64,000 nucleotides of DNA, from contig NZ_BCXJ01000007.1 in NCBI RefSeq assembly GCF_001598215.1, positions 62,001 to 126,000 on the forward strand. The letters are read 5' to 3'. The position numbers and the translations under genes are program-made. Origin of the DNA: Shouchella clausii (GTDB taxonomy: Bacteria > Bacillota > Bacilli > Bacillales > Bacillaceae_D). The notes beneath the pieces are model-generated. The model had not been told where the DNA came from, ran no database searches, and saw only the letters and a list, made by a program, of their open reading frames with translations. Of the stretch, positions 34,771 to 43,209 are shown piece after piece; positions within the stretch are counted from its first letter, which is position 1, and each line of letters begins with the position of its first letter.

Positions 34771-34853
34771 CTTTAACTAGCAAACAAATACGAGAAAAAG
34801 AGAACTTCCTGCTCGAAAGCCCTCTTTATTGTTCGATCTTGTATGAGGTTGAA

Positions 34854-35369
34854 TCACTTCTCCATGCTCTCCATCTCATCAAGCAATGCTTCAATGGCTT
34901 TGTTCATAAACATAGTTTTGAAACCCCGCTTGCCGTCAGCCAATTTATCCAACCGTTCCTGCAAGTCTTTTCTAAACAAGAAGGTGGCCCTATTATGAGT
35001 TTCTTCGACCGTCTTCTTTTTGCTTTTTTCATCATACATGCTCATAATACTGTTTGTGACGTCTCTTATGGTTTTGGAAGACGCTTCTCTGTTATCATTT
35101 AAATATCCATAAGAAGCTTCAGTTCCTATATTACGTTCTTGTATTACATCTTCCGTAATAGATTTTGTGTTACTGTTTCTTATTTCATCAGACTGAATAC
35201 CTTCTGACTTCTGTATGTTCATTCCATCAGTCTTTTCTTGTTTAGAATTTTGTTTCTTCTTTTTGGTTTCATTAAAAGTAACCGTATTGTTGTTGCTGAT
35301 GTCTTTTTCTAGTTCAGGTTCATGAAATTGATTAAATGCATTGGCTAATGATTTATTTTTGCGGGCCAT
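34854..35369 (-). CDS. ParB-like ribbon-helix-helix partition protein
   Basis: 171 residues, two bases after the ParA stop. The N-terminal 100 residues are polar and probably disordered, and residues 125-165 (RATFLFRKDLQERLDKLADG ... MNKAIEALLDE) look like a ribbon-helix-helix DNA-binding domain. Small RHH proteins act as centromere binders in type Ib partition systems. Its own gene contains a candidate binding site at 35141. Confidence 0.7.
   Translation of the reverse strand: MARKNKSLANAFNQFHEPELEKDISNNNTVTFNETKKKKQNSKQEKTDGMNIQKSEGIQSDEIRNSNTKSITEDVIQERNIGTEASYGYLNDNREASSKTIRDVTNSIMSMYDEKSKKKTVEETHNRATFLFRKDLQERLDKLADGKRGFKTMFMNKAIEALLDEMESMEK
35141..35160. promoter_or_regulatory. Candidate partition site, copy 1
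   Basis: GTATTACATCTTCCGTAATA inside the ParB-like gene; shared with 36253 and 45529. Confidence 0.4.
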
Positions 35370-35370
35370 A

Positions 35371-36183
35371 CTACACCTGTCCTTTCACTGATTCTTGGGC
35401 CAAAAATTCCTTGGCGATATCATCATACGAGCTGACAAGCTTGTTTTTAGATTCACTTGAGAGGATAGCTGGAACACTGCTGTAGGCCACAGCCTTAGCA
35501 AAGGCGATGGTTTTTGGAATAATTGTTTCGTACATATAAATTCCTGATTGGTCGCAATACTTTCTCGCTTCTTGCAGCATCTCTGAATGGAGCGATGTAC
35601 CAGATTCGACTTTCATCCCAATTACACCACCTATATTAAGAGAGGGGTTGTAATCGTTTCTGAATTCAGCGATGGCCTTCACTACGCGAATCAGGCCTTT
35701 CACGTCATACATTTCAGGCACAAACGGAATAATGACATGATTGGCATAGGTCAAACAGTTCCCTGCCACAAACCCAAGAGATGGAGGCGTATCAATAAAT
35801 ATGTAATCGTACTCTTTGTTGATGCTCTCCATGCCGTCCTTAAGCAGATAGTAAGGCCGAGTGTATTTGTCGAGGTAGGGCAAAACATCGAATTCCAGGA
35901 AGTTCATGTCGTCGTTTGCTGGTAATAAATCAATGTTTCTTTTCATGGTACGAATCGCATCTTTCGGGTTGCAACCATTCAGCATGACATCATAAATCGT
36001 GTGTTCAAACTCATAGGGGTTTTTTCCGAACGCTATGCTGCTATTTCCCTGCGCGTCCGTATCAACAATTAAAACCTTTTTCTTGTACTTCTTGGCAAGG
36101 ATAGACGCCAAATTGGTCACAAGCGAGGTTTTCCCCACACCACCTTTGTTCATGCTAATCGAATAGATTTCTGCCACACTCAC
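35371..36183 (-). CDS. parA: ParA partition ATPase
   Basis: 270 residues with the deviant Walker A MNKGGVGKTS near residue 11, VDTDAQGNSSI and IDTPPSLG. Drives plasmid segregation by nucleoid-bound ATPase cycling together with the RHH protein encoded downstream. GTG at 36183 is very close to AGGGTGAT; the GTG at 36177 is a plausible alternative start. The promoter region holds a candidate partition site, so autoregulation is likely. Confidence 0.93.
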   Translation of the reverse strand: MSVAEIYSISMNKGGVGKTSLVTNLASILAKKYKKKVLIVDTDAQGNSSIAFGKNPYEFEHTIYDVMLNGCNPKDAIRTMKRNIDLLPANDDMNFLEFDVLPYLDKYTRPYYLLKDGMESINKEYDYIFIDTPPSLGFVAGNCLTYANHVIIPFVPEMYDVKGLIRVVKAIAEFRNDYNPSLNIGGVIGMKVESGTSLHSEMLQEARKYCDQSGIYMYETIIPKTIAFAKAVAYSSVPAILSSESKNKLVSSYDDIAKEFLAQESVKGQV

Positions 36184-36209
36184 ATCACCCTTCTATTTAT
36201 GATACATTT

Positions 36210-36238
36210 ATTTTATAAGTGTAATACACGATCGTCAA
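36210..36238 (-). promoter_or_regulatory. parA promoter
   Basis: Minus strand TTGACG, 17 bp, TAAAAT. The spacer carries GTATTACAC, half of the candidate partition site. Confidence 0.6.
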
Positions 36239-36252
36239 CGTAGAACTTAATC

Positions 36253-36273
36253 GTATTATGTAAGATGTAATAC
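36253..36273 (-). promoter_or_regulatory. Candidate partition site, copy 2
   Basis: Reads GTATTACATCTTACATAATA toward parA, preceded by GTTACATG as at 45518. Confidence 0.5.
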
Positions 36274-36448
36274 TTTCATGTAACAACAGACTGGTTTTTT
36301 TCTTGCAAAAATCGACATAAATCGTTCAAGGTATAAGGGCGCAACCCTTGGCCAATTCCGTGTTAAAAATAAATAAAGAGGAAAGTAGATTAAACATAGA
36401 GAAAAAATAATAGAACGGTATAATGAAGAGAAAACGGGAGGACACATC

Positions 36449-36691
36449 ATGGCAAAAAATAAAGCGGAAATCACTCTTAAGATTTCCGTAGTGGAAGCGG
36501 AAAAAGGAAAAGAACCATCACTTTCCGTTACCATTGGACTCGAAGGAACAAACCATGAGGTGATGAATATTGCTGAAATCGCCCAAAACATGGAGATTCT
36601 CGGTGAAGTGGGTGTAGAGAATATCCTGCTCTACATTCTTAAAAAAGAAGGAGATGTATTTCGGTCAGACTGTGACGGCCCGATCCATTAA
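36449..36691 (+). CDS. Hypothetical protein, 80 aa
   Basis: Divergent from parA, with TATAAT near 36420 and CGGGAGG before the ATG. Small acidic-to-neutral protein, no recognised motif. A terminator follows. Confidence 0.65.
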   Translation: MAKNKAEITLKISVVEAEKGKEPSLSVTIGLEGTNHEVMNIAEIAQNMEILGEVGVENILLYILKKEGDVFRSDCDGPIH

Positions 36692-36705
36692 TAGATGTAT
36701 AAGAG

Positions 36706-36732
36706 GCTTCCTATTTTTAGGAAGCTTTCTTT
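36706..36732 (+). terminator. Intrinsic terminator
   Basis: GCTTCCTA/TAGGAAGC then a T-rich run. Confidence 0.65.
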
Positions 36733-36793
36733 GTGTGAAACGAGATTTAGGCAAAATGGGTATCGGTTACGTTGAGCGGTGATAAAGGAGATC

Positions 36794-36829
36794 GTCGCGC
36801 AGGCGCGCGACCTGAAAATTGATTAAAAC
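36794..36829 (+). promoter_or_regulatory. Hairpin with A-rich tail, variant element
   Basis: GTCGCGC-AGGC-GCGCGAC followed by CTGAAAATTG. Similar layout to the hairpin-CRRWAAA family but a poorer tail match. Confidence 0.35.
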
Positions 36830-36877
36830 ACAAGCCGATGGCATACAAAGATGTCGGGCAGAGGGGGTTGGTTGAAT

Positions 36878-37282
36878 ATGCGATTATCCTTTTACAAGGA
36901 TGAATGGGAATCGAAAGAAATTCCGTTTACCGATAAAACATATGCAGAAATATTTCCTGAGCGGGCAAACATATTAGCCCCAAAAAAAAAACAGACGAGG
37001 GGTGATGTCATGACTCTACTTCCTGTTTCCTTTTTTTATCTGATCGCTGGTAGCGCCGTGTTCATTCGGCGCAAACTCGGCGTCGAACAAAAAGATGCAG
37101 ACTATGTGTCTTATGTGCTATTTTACACCGGTGTGAGCTTCTTTATTTTAGGAGTGTTTGAGTGTATATTCCCTTCGCCGTTTTGGGGAATTCCACTTGT
37201 AATTGGATTATTATTGATGGTGCGCCTAGTTATAAAACGAACAACCGCCATCCTAAATAACCAAAACGAGCATGACAGTTAA
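36878..37282 (+). CDS. Small membrane protein
   Basis: 134 residues from ATG 36878 (AGAGGGGG upstream). A soluble N-terminus is followed by two or three membrane helices (LLPVSFFYLIAGSAVFI, VLFYTGVSFFILGVFECI, GIPLVIGLLLMVRLVI). A run of ten A near 36981 and a strong internal site (GAGGGGTGAT) before ATG 37010 suggest that the membrane part can be made alone. Unknown function. Confidence 0.6.
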   Translation: MRLSFYKDEWESKEIPFTDKTYAEIFPERANILAPKKKQTRGDVMTLLPVSFFYLIAGSAVFIRRKLGVEQKDADYVSYVLFYTGVSFFILGVFECIFPSPFWGIPLVIGLLLMVRLVIKRTTAILNNQNEHDS

Positions 37283-37305
37283 TGCTGATTGATCTGATTG
37301 ACCAT

Positions 37306-37347
37306 AACCGATGCCGTATTTACGCGGTATCGGTTTTATTTTTTTAG
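37306..37347 (+). terminator. Intrinsic terminator
   Basis: AACCGATGCCG/CGGTATCGGTT then a T-rich run. Confidence 0.65.
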
Positions 37348-37448
37348 ATGTTTACCCGTTAATGCCCAACTGTTTTGTATCTATATCGTGGCTCATACCA
37401 TGGGTGCATCAATAATTTGATGCGTATATGCAATTAAAAGCAAAAGAC

Positions 37449-37483
37449 GGTTGCATACGCAACCCGATAAATATAGTGAGACC
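37449..37483 (+). promoter_or_regulatory. Hairpin-CRRWAAA element 6
   Basis: GGTTGC-ATAC-GCAACC then C-GATAAATATAGTGAGA, upstream of the gene at 37509. Same stem as 17623 and 18371. Confidence 0.6.
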
Positions 37484-37508
37484 AAAAAATGAACGGGAGC
37501 GAATACAA

Positions 37509-37922
37509 ATGACAACATATACTTTCACTTTCGAAGACGTAACAGTAAAATTCCATCCGTCAACTACTACTGTCAAACAAGGACAAGAAGCGGCTTATGT
37601 CCTTTTGAACGGTTTTAGAGAAGACGGAAGCATTGCAACGGACTGTGGCACCATCAAAACATCGCCTGAGTTCACAAAAATGTTAAACGCCAACCATATG
37701 GCGTATGTAGAAAAATCACTAACAGTAAAAACCTACTCATTTCTTGATGGCTATATCTTGCATGTTTCAGATGTAGCCGGCAAGTGCGTTTTCTCGATCG
37801 CATATAATACGGAAGACATTCTCTTCTTCCATAAGCTATTAAAGCTCGACCTCTCAGAAGAAGCACAGCAGATTAGCCTTCGGGATCTCGATTATTTTCA
37901 AGAGAGCATCCCAACGAAGTAA
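37509..37922 (+). CDS. Hypothetical protein, 137 aa
   Basis: ATG 37509 behind ACGGGAGCG. The longer open frame from 37428 runs through the hairpin element and is discounted. Beta-rich soluble protein (TTYTFTFEDVTVKFHPSTTT start), unknown function. A GCCGG..CCGGC hairpin at 37933-37961 follows. Confidence 0.65.
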   Translation: MTTYTFTFEDVTVKFHPSTTTVKQGQEAAYVLLNGFREDGSIATDCGTIKTSPEFTKMLNANHMAYVEKSLTVKTYSFLDGYILHVSDVAGKCVFSIAYNTEDILFFHKLLKLDLSEEAQQISLRDLDYFQESIPTK

Positions 37923-38024
37923 CTCGACGGCAGCCGGGGAAAAAATGACTTTTCCTCCGGCAGTTTCCTCATGCGCACTACAAAAAAAACACCCTTTTCG
38001 GGACCAACCTTTAGGAGGAAAATC

Positions 38025-38402
38025 ATGTATAAAGTTAATAAACCTAATAATTTTTTTGCAAAAGGATTCTATATTGAAGACCAAGTACGATCTTCAAATA
38101 GCAAAATCCATAACGAGGAGCAGTTTCGTATTGCTCTGTTAGATCATGCAAAAAAGAAAGAACAAAGCATGTATGATGGTTGGGACATTGACGATTATAC
38201 ATGTGAGAAAGAACAAGAGTTCTTTCAGGAATGGACTGAAAAACAGAGAAGACTAAAGGAAGGAACTTTCTCTGATTTAGTCCAGTATGTCATTGATGAA
38301 AGAATCAATCTTTCGTTAGTGAAGCCTAGTGAACTTACTCAAGAGGATTTTGAAGATGATAATAACCCGAAGTTTTTAGTTGTACAAAATATCATTTTGT
38401 AA
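38025..38402 (+). CDS. Hypothetical protein, 125 aa
   Basis: AGGAGGAAA precedes ATG 38025. Charged, helical, with a central EKEQEFFQEWTEKQRRLKEG stretch that may be a coiled coil. Not recognised. Confidence 0.65.
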   Translation: MYKVNKPNNFFAKGFYIEDQVRSSNSKIHNEEQFRIALLDHAKKKEQSMYDGWDIDDYTCEKEQEFFQEWTEKQRRLKEGTFSDLVQYVIDERINLSLVKPSELTQEDFEDDNNPKFLVVQNIIL

Positions 38403-38511
38403 AAAGTTTCCATGAGCAGAATTAGAAGGATGTAAATTATGTATAAAATTTAAATATAAAACAAATAAAAAGATTTTGTCAAGAGAAATTTTGATATAGG
38501 AGAGATATGAT

Positions 38512-38820
38512 ATGACAACACACAAAAAATCAATGGTCAGTATAGGGATTATGCACAAAGGGGAAAACCGCATCCTATATACTGGCGTTCGCGGCAAAGA
38601 TGGTCTTACTGATCTAATCAGTAAGTATTTCTCTAATAAACGCTTTGCGAAGTTCGATGAAGAAGATTATCGTGATCTAATTGAATATCTTCGCATGGTG
38701 GGCAAGAACAGTGAACCGGATCAAGAAAAGCTTATACGGTCCGAAGTTAAGAAGATCGCAGATGCGGTTGATGCCTATAACCCTAATGGTTACGCCAAGC
38801 TAACTTATCAGCGCTTTTAA
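38512..38820 (+). CDS. Hypothetical protein, 102 aa
   Basis: ATAGGAGAG precedes the ATG. Basic, soluble, unknown. Spacing to its neighbours suggests co-transcription with 38892. Confidence 0.65.
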   Translation: MTTHKKSMVSIGIMHKGENRILYTGVRGKDGLTDLISKYFSNKRFAKFDEEDYRDLIEYLRMVGKNSEPDQEKLIRSEVKKIADAVDAYNPNGYAKLTYQRF

Positions 38821-38891
38821 AAAGACTGATCGCTCAACCAATAGTTGATAGTCTTACGATTAGTTAAAGCTAATAAAAAGGAGAGATTGGC

Positions 38892-39374
38892 ATGACTACA
38901 CACTATATTGAACTCAACGTACATCTAAAGCGAGAAGAAACATCGCATAACGGATTGCGCGTTTTAGCTGACGCGTTGCCTCTGCTTCGCACAAACGCGC
39001 CGGCTTTTATGAATGAAAAAAGTGATTTGAGCACCTATCAAGCCATTGTCGAATCGAGCGCTTACCGACATGTGCGCAAGTATGAATCACGCACACATAT
39101 CACAGAAAGGGATCGTCCAATGTACATGGACGAAAACGAGACCACCCCTCACATCGAACCCTATACAAAAAACCGGGGAGTCAACAAGGATGATATGTAT
39201 CTTGTCGTAATACCGGCTGTTCTAAATGACAAAGCCGAACTAAATGACTACATGTTCAACCATTTGAAAACATTACTCATTGCATTGTTTGGTGAAAGTA
39301 ATGTAAAGATTAATTCGTTTGAAGGCACGAACGAAACACCGATTGAGGACTTAGTTGGAACGATGAATATTTAA
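38892..39374 (+). CDS. Hypothetical protein, 160 aa
   Basis: AAAGGAGAG precedes the ATG. Mixed alpha/beta soluble protein with the conserved-looking segment DDMYLVVIPAVLNDKAELND. Not recognised. Confidence 0.65.
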   Translation: MTTHYIELNVHLKREETSHNGLRVLADALPLLRTNAPAFMNEKSDLSTYQAIVESSAYRHVRKYESRTHITERDRPMYMDENETTPHIEPYTKNRGVNKDDMYLVVIPAVLNDKAELNDYMFNHLKTLLIALFGESNVKINSFEGTNETPIEDLVGTMNI

Positions 39375-39403
39375 AAAAAATGAAAGGTGGTGAGCAAAGA
39401 TAC

Positions 39404-39544
39404 ATGAGCAAGAAAACTCCAGGCGATGAACTTGTGGATGCTTATTTTAACCTTGGTGTTATATCTCTTGTTATTATTTTTGTTGTTTTGGTATACGCCT
39501 CTATCAAAACAATCCTTCCCGATTTCAACCTCTTTTGTAATTAG
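39404..39544 (+). CDS. Single-pass membrane microprotein, 46 aa
   Basis: AAAGGTGG precedes ATG 39404. A polar N-terminus (MSKKTPGDELVDAYF) leads into one membrane helix (LGVISLVIIFVVLVYASI). It ends 8 bases before a strong terminator, so it closes the 38.5-39.5 kb unit. The overlapping frame at 39426 lacks a ribosome binding site. Confidence 0.55.
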   Translation: MSKKTPGDELVDAYFNLGVISLVIIFVVLVYASIKTILPDFNLFCN

Positions 39545-39551
39545 CTTTTGG

Positions 39552-39590
39552 AAAAACCCATACCGTGATTACGGTATGGGTTTTTGTTTT
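39552..39590 (+). terminator. Strong intrinsic terminator
   Basis: AAACCCATACCGT-GATT-ACGGTATGGGTTTTT. Confidence 0.8.
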
Positions 39591-39599
39591 GTTATCGCA

Positions 39600-40062
39600 C
39601 ATGAGTAAAACTGCGTATCAGATGCGATATAAAATTAGTATATTGGTTGTGTATTGCGAGTTGCGGTGTACGGATAAAATCACACATAAAATCGATATAA
39701 CATACCTCGCTGAATAAAAGTAAGTATAAAGTGTGATACATGGTGTGTATTTCGTGCGGAATGTCATGTGCGAAACAAATGAATATTGGACTTTATTATG
39801 ATATGCCGTACGAAATATGCATAATGTATGACATATCGTGCGTATGAATTAAGAGTGTATTGGGTACGATGCGTTGTGTGCGTGTTATGAATATTTTGTG
39901 CGTTATAACGTGCATATCATTAAATTCTCACATAAGATGCGATAATAATCATTTACCGTATATGCATATCGTGCCGTATCACATGAAGTGTATAATATAT
40001 GAAAGACCGAACATGTCGATTCACTCGGCATCCAGCAAAGTAAATAAAATCCAGATTATGGA
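39600..40062. repeat. Gene-free AT-rich region with degenerate repeats
   Basis: No ORF is supported. A motif of form ATATTTCGTGCGGNATRTCAT recurs at 39749 (TATTTCGTGCGGAATGTCAT), inverted at 39797-39818 (TTTCGTACGGCATATC on the minus strand), at 39833 (CATATCGTGCGTATGA) and at 39964 (CATATCGTGCCGTATCA). This looks like a cluster of protein-binding sites or a centromere- or origin-like element. Confidence 0.45.
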
Positions 40063-40091
40063 TTGATTTATTCGATGTTGGAGTGTATAAT
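40063..40091 (+). promoter_or_regulatory. Sigma-A promoter reading into the structured region
   Basis: TTGATT, 17 bp, TATAAT, with an overlapping inverted repeat GTGTATAATAT-GATCATACAC. No gene begins within 1.5 kb downstream. Confidence 0.6.
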
Positions 40092-40154
40092 ATGATCATA
40101 CACCTTGCGATAAGGAGCTCTAGCCACTTACGCGCAGGCCCTTGTCAAACGGAA

Positions 40155-40186
40155 AACCCTTGGACTAGTCATCCAGGGGTTTTTTA
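40155..40186 (+). terminator. Terminator 1 of a series
   Basis: AACCCTTGGA/TCCAGGGGTT then T run; about 60 bases after the promoter's start site. Confidence 0.7.
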
Positions 40187-40211
40187 AATTAAAAACCATG
40201 ATGAAAGACCT

Positions 40212-40250
40212 GGCTGCTCGATTCTCTCGCATCCCGATAAAATACGTGAC
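40212..40250 (+). promoter_or_regulatory. Hairpin-CRRWAAA element 7
   Basis: GGCTGC and GCATCC arms (one mismatch, 11-base loop) then C-GATAAAATACGTGA. Not followed by a gene but by more terminators. Confidence 0.45.
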
Positions 40251-40263
40251 GACCACCTCCATC

Positions 40264-40309
40264 CCCCTTTCTCCAGTGACACCACTGGGGAGAGGGGACT
40301 TTTTTTGAC
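40264..40309 (+). terminator. Terminator 2 of a series
   Basis: CCCCTTTCTCCAGTG/CACTGGGGAGAGGGG stem then seven T. Confidence 0.75.
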
Positions 40310-40399
40310 AACAGACCAAGAAATCTCTGGAACAACAGACCTTCAAAACACTGAGCATTCAGTTTTTTGAAAGATTTGTTTCAGCAAAAGACCGCAGAG

Positions 40400-40455
40400 T
40401 CACCGTTTGAAATCACTGAACCGATGCCTTTTCAGGGTGACGGTTCTTTTTTTTA
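40400..40455 (+). terminator. Terminator 3 with possible alternative pairing
   Basis: GAACCG (40418) pairs with CGGTTC (40441) before eight T. An upstream GTCACC (40400) can instead pair with GGTGAC (40435), so the two helices exclude each other as in attenuators. Confidence 0.5.
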
Positions 40456-40499
40456 TGGAACCAGAATGAATCTATTTTTGGAAGCACCAGACCGTATCT

Positions 40500-41683
40500 T
40501 CTGACCTTCAAAACCTTGCAACAACACGATTTAGAGGGGGTCCCGCGTCGGTCGGTGGTCCTTCTTACCCTTTCTCGCTACGCTCGTATAACCGCTCCCT
40601 TCTTCCCCCTCTAAATCGCGCCAAAGCCCTTCTTACAAACAGCGTGGGTCCCGCCTGACCTACGGTGGTTTTTCTTGCCTTTTTTACCTCACACTTTGTG
40701 TGTACAAACCCTCTTTTTTTGTCATACAACCGCCTCGGTCAGCCCACGCTGTTTGACGAATGTCTCTCTCTTGTTTTCTCTTTTTTTTGACGGCCGCTCC
40801 GATGGCTCTCCGCGTCTCTACCACCTTTTTGGCAACGTCCCTTACCGCCTTTTTTTTGGGCAACTCCTTGTCCGAACCCCGGCTCGAAATGCCGCCCAAC
40901 TGCCGCTCGAATCCGCCCTGTTTGGAGCGTTTACCGGGGCGGAATACACGCCGGTGGTCGCCCGCCTATGCCCGAATATGCCGTCATACGAGGATGGCTC
41001 GATGGTCGGTGCGGCATATTTGAGGAATCGCGTAACGGCGGGCTTTGCGCGGGGCGGAATACGCGGCGTATTTCGGCTCGGTAGCGCCCCGGTATCACGT
41101 ACCGCTTGTCGCACCGGGGTTTATCGGTATTGCTCGGTATACGGTGAGTGGGGCGGTATGCGGTAAGGGAAAGAGCATAAGGGGGACGTATGACAAGCTG
41201 CGCTTGTCAGTCAGCATAGCTGACCGTCCCCCTTACTGCGAACAGGAACGCTCGCGCGTCCCTGTTCTTGGTCCTACGCTACGCTTCGGACTGCTCAATC
41301 GAAAGCTCCTATTCGTCGCTTTCTAATTTAAAACCGCTCCTCCTCTCCTGCGGCGATAAATCGTTATCCCCGCATCCGTTCCGGTAAAGATCAATTGATT
41401 GAACGATGTGCTGCTTACACAAAGCTCCACGCTTTGTTTGTACGCACATCAAAAACATATTTGTACGCACACCTGTCCGAAATACGGACCGAAATGCTCG
41501 CGCATTTGCAGTCAAAAAGATTTTGTCGGTGTGCGAAATGTATGAAATACGCGGCGAAAATGCTTTCACATCTTCACCTAAAAACAAACCGAAAATCAAA
41601 AAAAAAATAGAGTATGTCCTTTTGACATACTCCAATAAAACAACTAGCATTTAAATACAATAAAAAACGGAGGTTCAACACAT
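40500..41683. other. GC-rich hairpin-dense region without supported genes
   Basis: Several ORFs are open on both strands but none has a ribosome binding site or recognisable product. Two similar modules, CGATTTAGAGGGGG ... CCCCCTCTAAATCG (40528-40617) and AAACAGCGTGGG ... CCCACGCTGTTT (40637-40756), each enclose GGGTCCCGC and a GGTGGT..TTCTT core. Further on lie GGGGCGGNATNCG repeats (40935-41165), TAAGGGGGACG/CGTCCCCCTTA around two small hairpins (41178-41236), and AACAGGAACGC/GCGTCCCTGTT (41240-41268). Confidence 0.5.
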
Positions 41684-42217
41684 ATGTCCATATGTACTTA
41701 CCAGATGTGCATAAAAGGAAACACTGAACACATCAAAACATTCATTGACCATATGAATGACCGAGAGAACGTATACGAGTGCGAAGTATTACATGATCGT
41801 GAAACGCAAGACAATGAAAGTGAGTTCTATTTAAGCGGTAGTTGCGATCATTCTGTAAAGAAAAGCCTACTGTCTGAACAAAGCATCTCAGACATCGCAG
41901 AAAAATTAAACATAGAGATATATAGCCAAACGTTAAACGAAGACCCGCATCGATTGGGAGACTATCCAGTAAAAGGATTAAAAACAGATGGATATGATGA
42001 GCACTACATCATCAACAAAGGGGCCATGATTGCATCAGAAACAAACAAAGTCACCGTTTATTTCACAGAGAAATATGAAAACACGGGTGTACCTCTCGAC
42101 GAGTTTAATGAAATCACCAATGCGAATTTAACACAAGGCGAATATGAAGCAGGTGAATTCGTGAAGCGCGGCGGATATACCAACTGGTACAAAGACATCC
42201 CCCCTTATGCTATCTAA
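41684..42217 (+). CDS. Hypothetical protein, possible YubB/Api92 ferredoxin-like
   Basis: 177 residues; ACGGAGG precedes the ATG. The overall pattern (a short strand CTYQMCIKG, helix, then sheet with a YVK..., final NWYKDIPPY) faintly resembles ferredoxin-like Api92/YubB phage and plasmid proteins; I would not insist. Soluble and acidic. First convincing gene after the hairpin-dense region. Confidence 0.55.
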   Translation: MSICTYQMCIKGNTEHIKTFIDHMNDRENVYECEVLHDRETQDNESEFYLSGSCDHSVKKSLLSEQSISDIAEKLNIEIYSQTLNEDPHRLGDYPVKGLKTDGYDEHYIINKGAMIASETNKVTVYFTEKYENTGVPLDEFNEITNANLTQGEYEAGEFVKRGGYTNWYKDIPPYAI

Positions 42218-42240
42218 TTCGTTAATAAGATTTTCTTGAA

Positions 42241-42276
42241 GAAACCCCTCAGTATATATGCTCAGGGGTTTCTTTT
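42241..42276 (+). terminator. Intrinsic terminator
   Basis: GAAACCCCTCAG/CTCAGGGGTTTC then TTTT. Confidence 0.7.
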
Positions 42277-42404
42277 CCTATTTTATTGACCATGTGCATA
42301 TGCTAAAGATTTTTCGACCACTGCAAACCCCGACATAAACCTTCTTTTCAACGTGCTACAACACCCACCCAACCAACCAGACCATCCCACTAAACGGCAG
42401 ACAA

Positions 42405-42443
42405 GACATGTCGCCGACATGTCCAATAAATCATACGAACGAA
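42405..42443 (+). promoter_or_regulatory. Hairpin-CRRWAAA element 8
   Basis: GACATGTC-GCC-GACATGTC then C-AATAAATCATACGAAC, preceded by CCAGACCAT. Upstream of the gene at 42483. Confidence 0.6.
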
Positions 42444-42482
42444 AAACCAAATCGCATTCATAATTACACAGGGGTGATCGGT

Positions 42483-42893
42483 ATGGATATAGAGCTCATC
42501 AGAGAATTAGAAGTGATCTACTTTCTTGATCGCAACGCATGGGATGTCAACAACCCAGAAGCGTTAATCATAGAAATGGAAATCATTGAGGAAAACGGGA
42601 AATTGCTTGCATACGCCGAGCAGGGGCATGAAACTCTACAGTTAGAGTTAACTGAGGCGTTCGTCTCAGATGTAACAAAGGGCGAACGCAAATACCTGTT
42701 TGAATCAAGAACGGCAGCCCAGGCGCACTACGACCAAGAAATTGAACAGGAAGTACAGGTCATTCACAACATGCCAAAAGATGTTCTGCTTCAACAATTC
42801 TTTGATAAATGGCAGGGAGAAGAACTTCACGATGTTAAAATTGTGAATGCCATGAAAGAAAAAATAAAGAATGAGTTTGGTGTGAATGTGTAA
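42483..42893 (+). CDS. Hypothetical protein, 136 aa
   Basis: ATG 42483 behind AGGGGTGAT; an upstream frame through the hairpin element is discounted. Acidic, with long helices at the C-terminus. Not recognised. A strong terminator follows. Confidence 0.65.
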   Translation: MDIELIRELEVIYFLDRNAWDVNNPEALIIEMEIIEENGKLLAYAEQGHETLQLELTEAFVSDVTKGERKYLFESRTAAQAHYDQEIEQEVQVIHNMPKDVLLQQFFDKWQGEELHDVKIVNAMKEKIKNEFGVNV

Positions 42894-42906
42894 GACTCGC
42901 AATAAC

Positions 42907-42941
42907 AACACGCAGCGGAATTCCGCTGCGTGTTTTTTTTT
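42907..42941 (+). terminator. Strong intrinsic terminator
   Basis: ACACGCAGCGGAA/TTCCGCTGCGTGT then nine T. Confidence 0.8.
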
Positions 42942-43069
42942 CAAGATGGGGCAAGGAAAAACCCTGGTTCTATGAGGTATATTGTCACAAAAAGTCCCTC
43001 CTTCTCTTTAAAGTGCTTGACATGTAGTGTCACCCTCCAGTTTGTTCCAATCTGGTAAGAGGCTCTTCA

Positions 43070-43105
43070 CATTTGTGCCAACATGTCCGATAAAAGGCTT
43101 GAATA
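43070..43105 (+). promoter_or_regulatory. Hairpin-CRRWAAA element 9 (weak stem)
   Basis: ACAT..ATGT short stem then CC-GATAAAAGGCTTGAA. The tail fits the family well; the stem is poor. It lies in the 42942-43209 gap before the next gene. Confidence 0.35.
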
Positions 43106-43209
43106 CAAAAAGTGGCTGAAAACCAACGAGATTCAATATTATATACGATCACAATGAGGACCCATAAATGATTATTAAATTATTAAAGATAGAAAAGAGG
43201 TGAGAAACC

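Noticed and set aside
34064-34790. Regular short repeats resembling a CRISPR array
   Set aside because: Repeats are 22 bp, occur in both orientations, lack uniform unique spacers, and adjoin a Rep_3 gene; they are iterons.
40675-41650. Open frames of 70-163 aa on both strands in the GC-rich region
   Set aside because: No ribosome binding sites and no recognisable products; openness follows from the GC-rich, stop-poor composition, and inverted repeats cross all of them.
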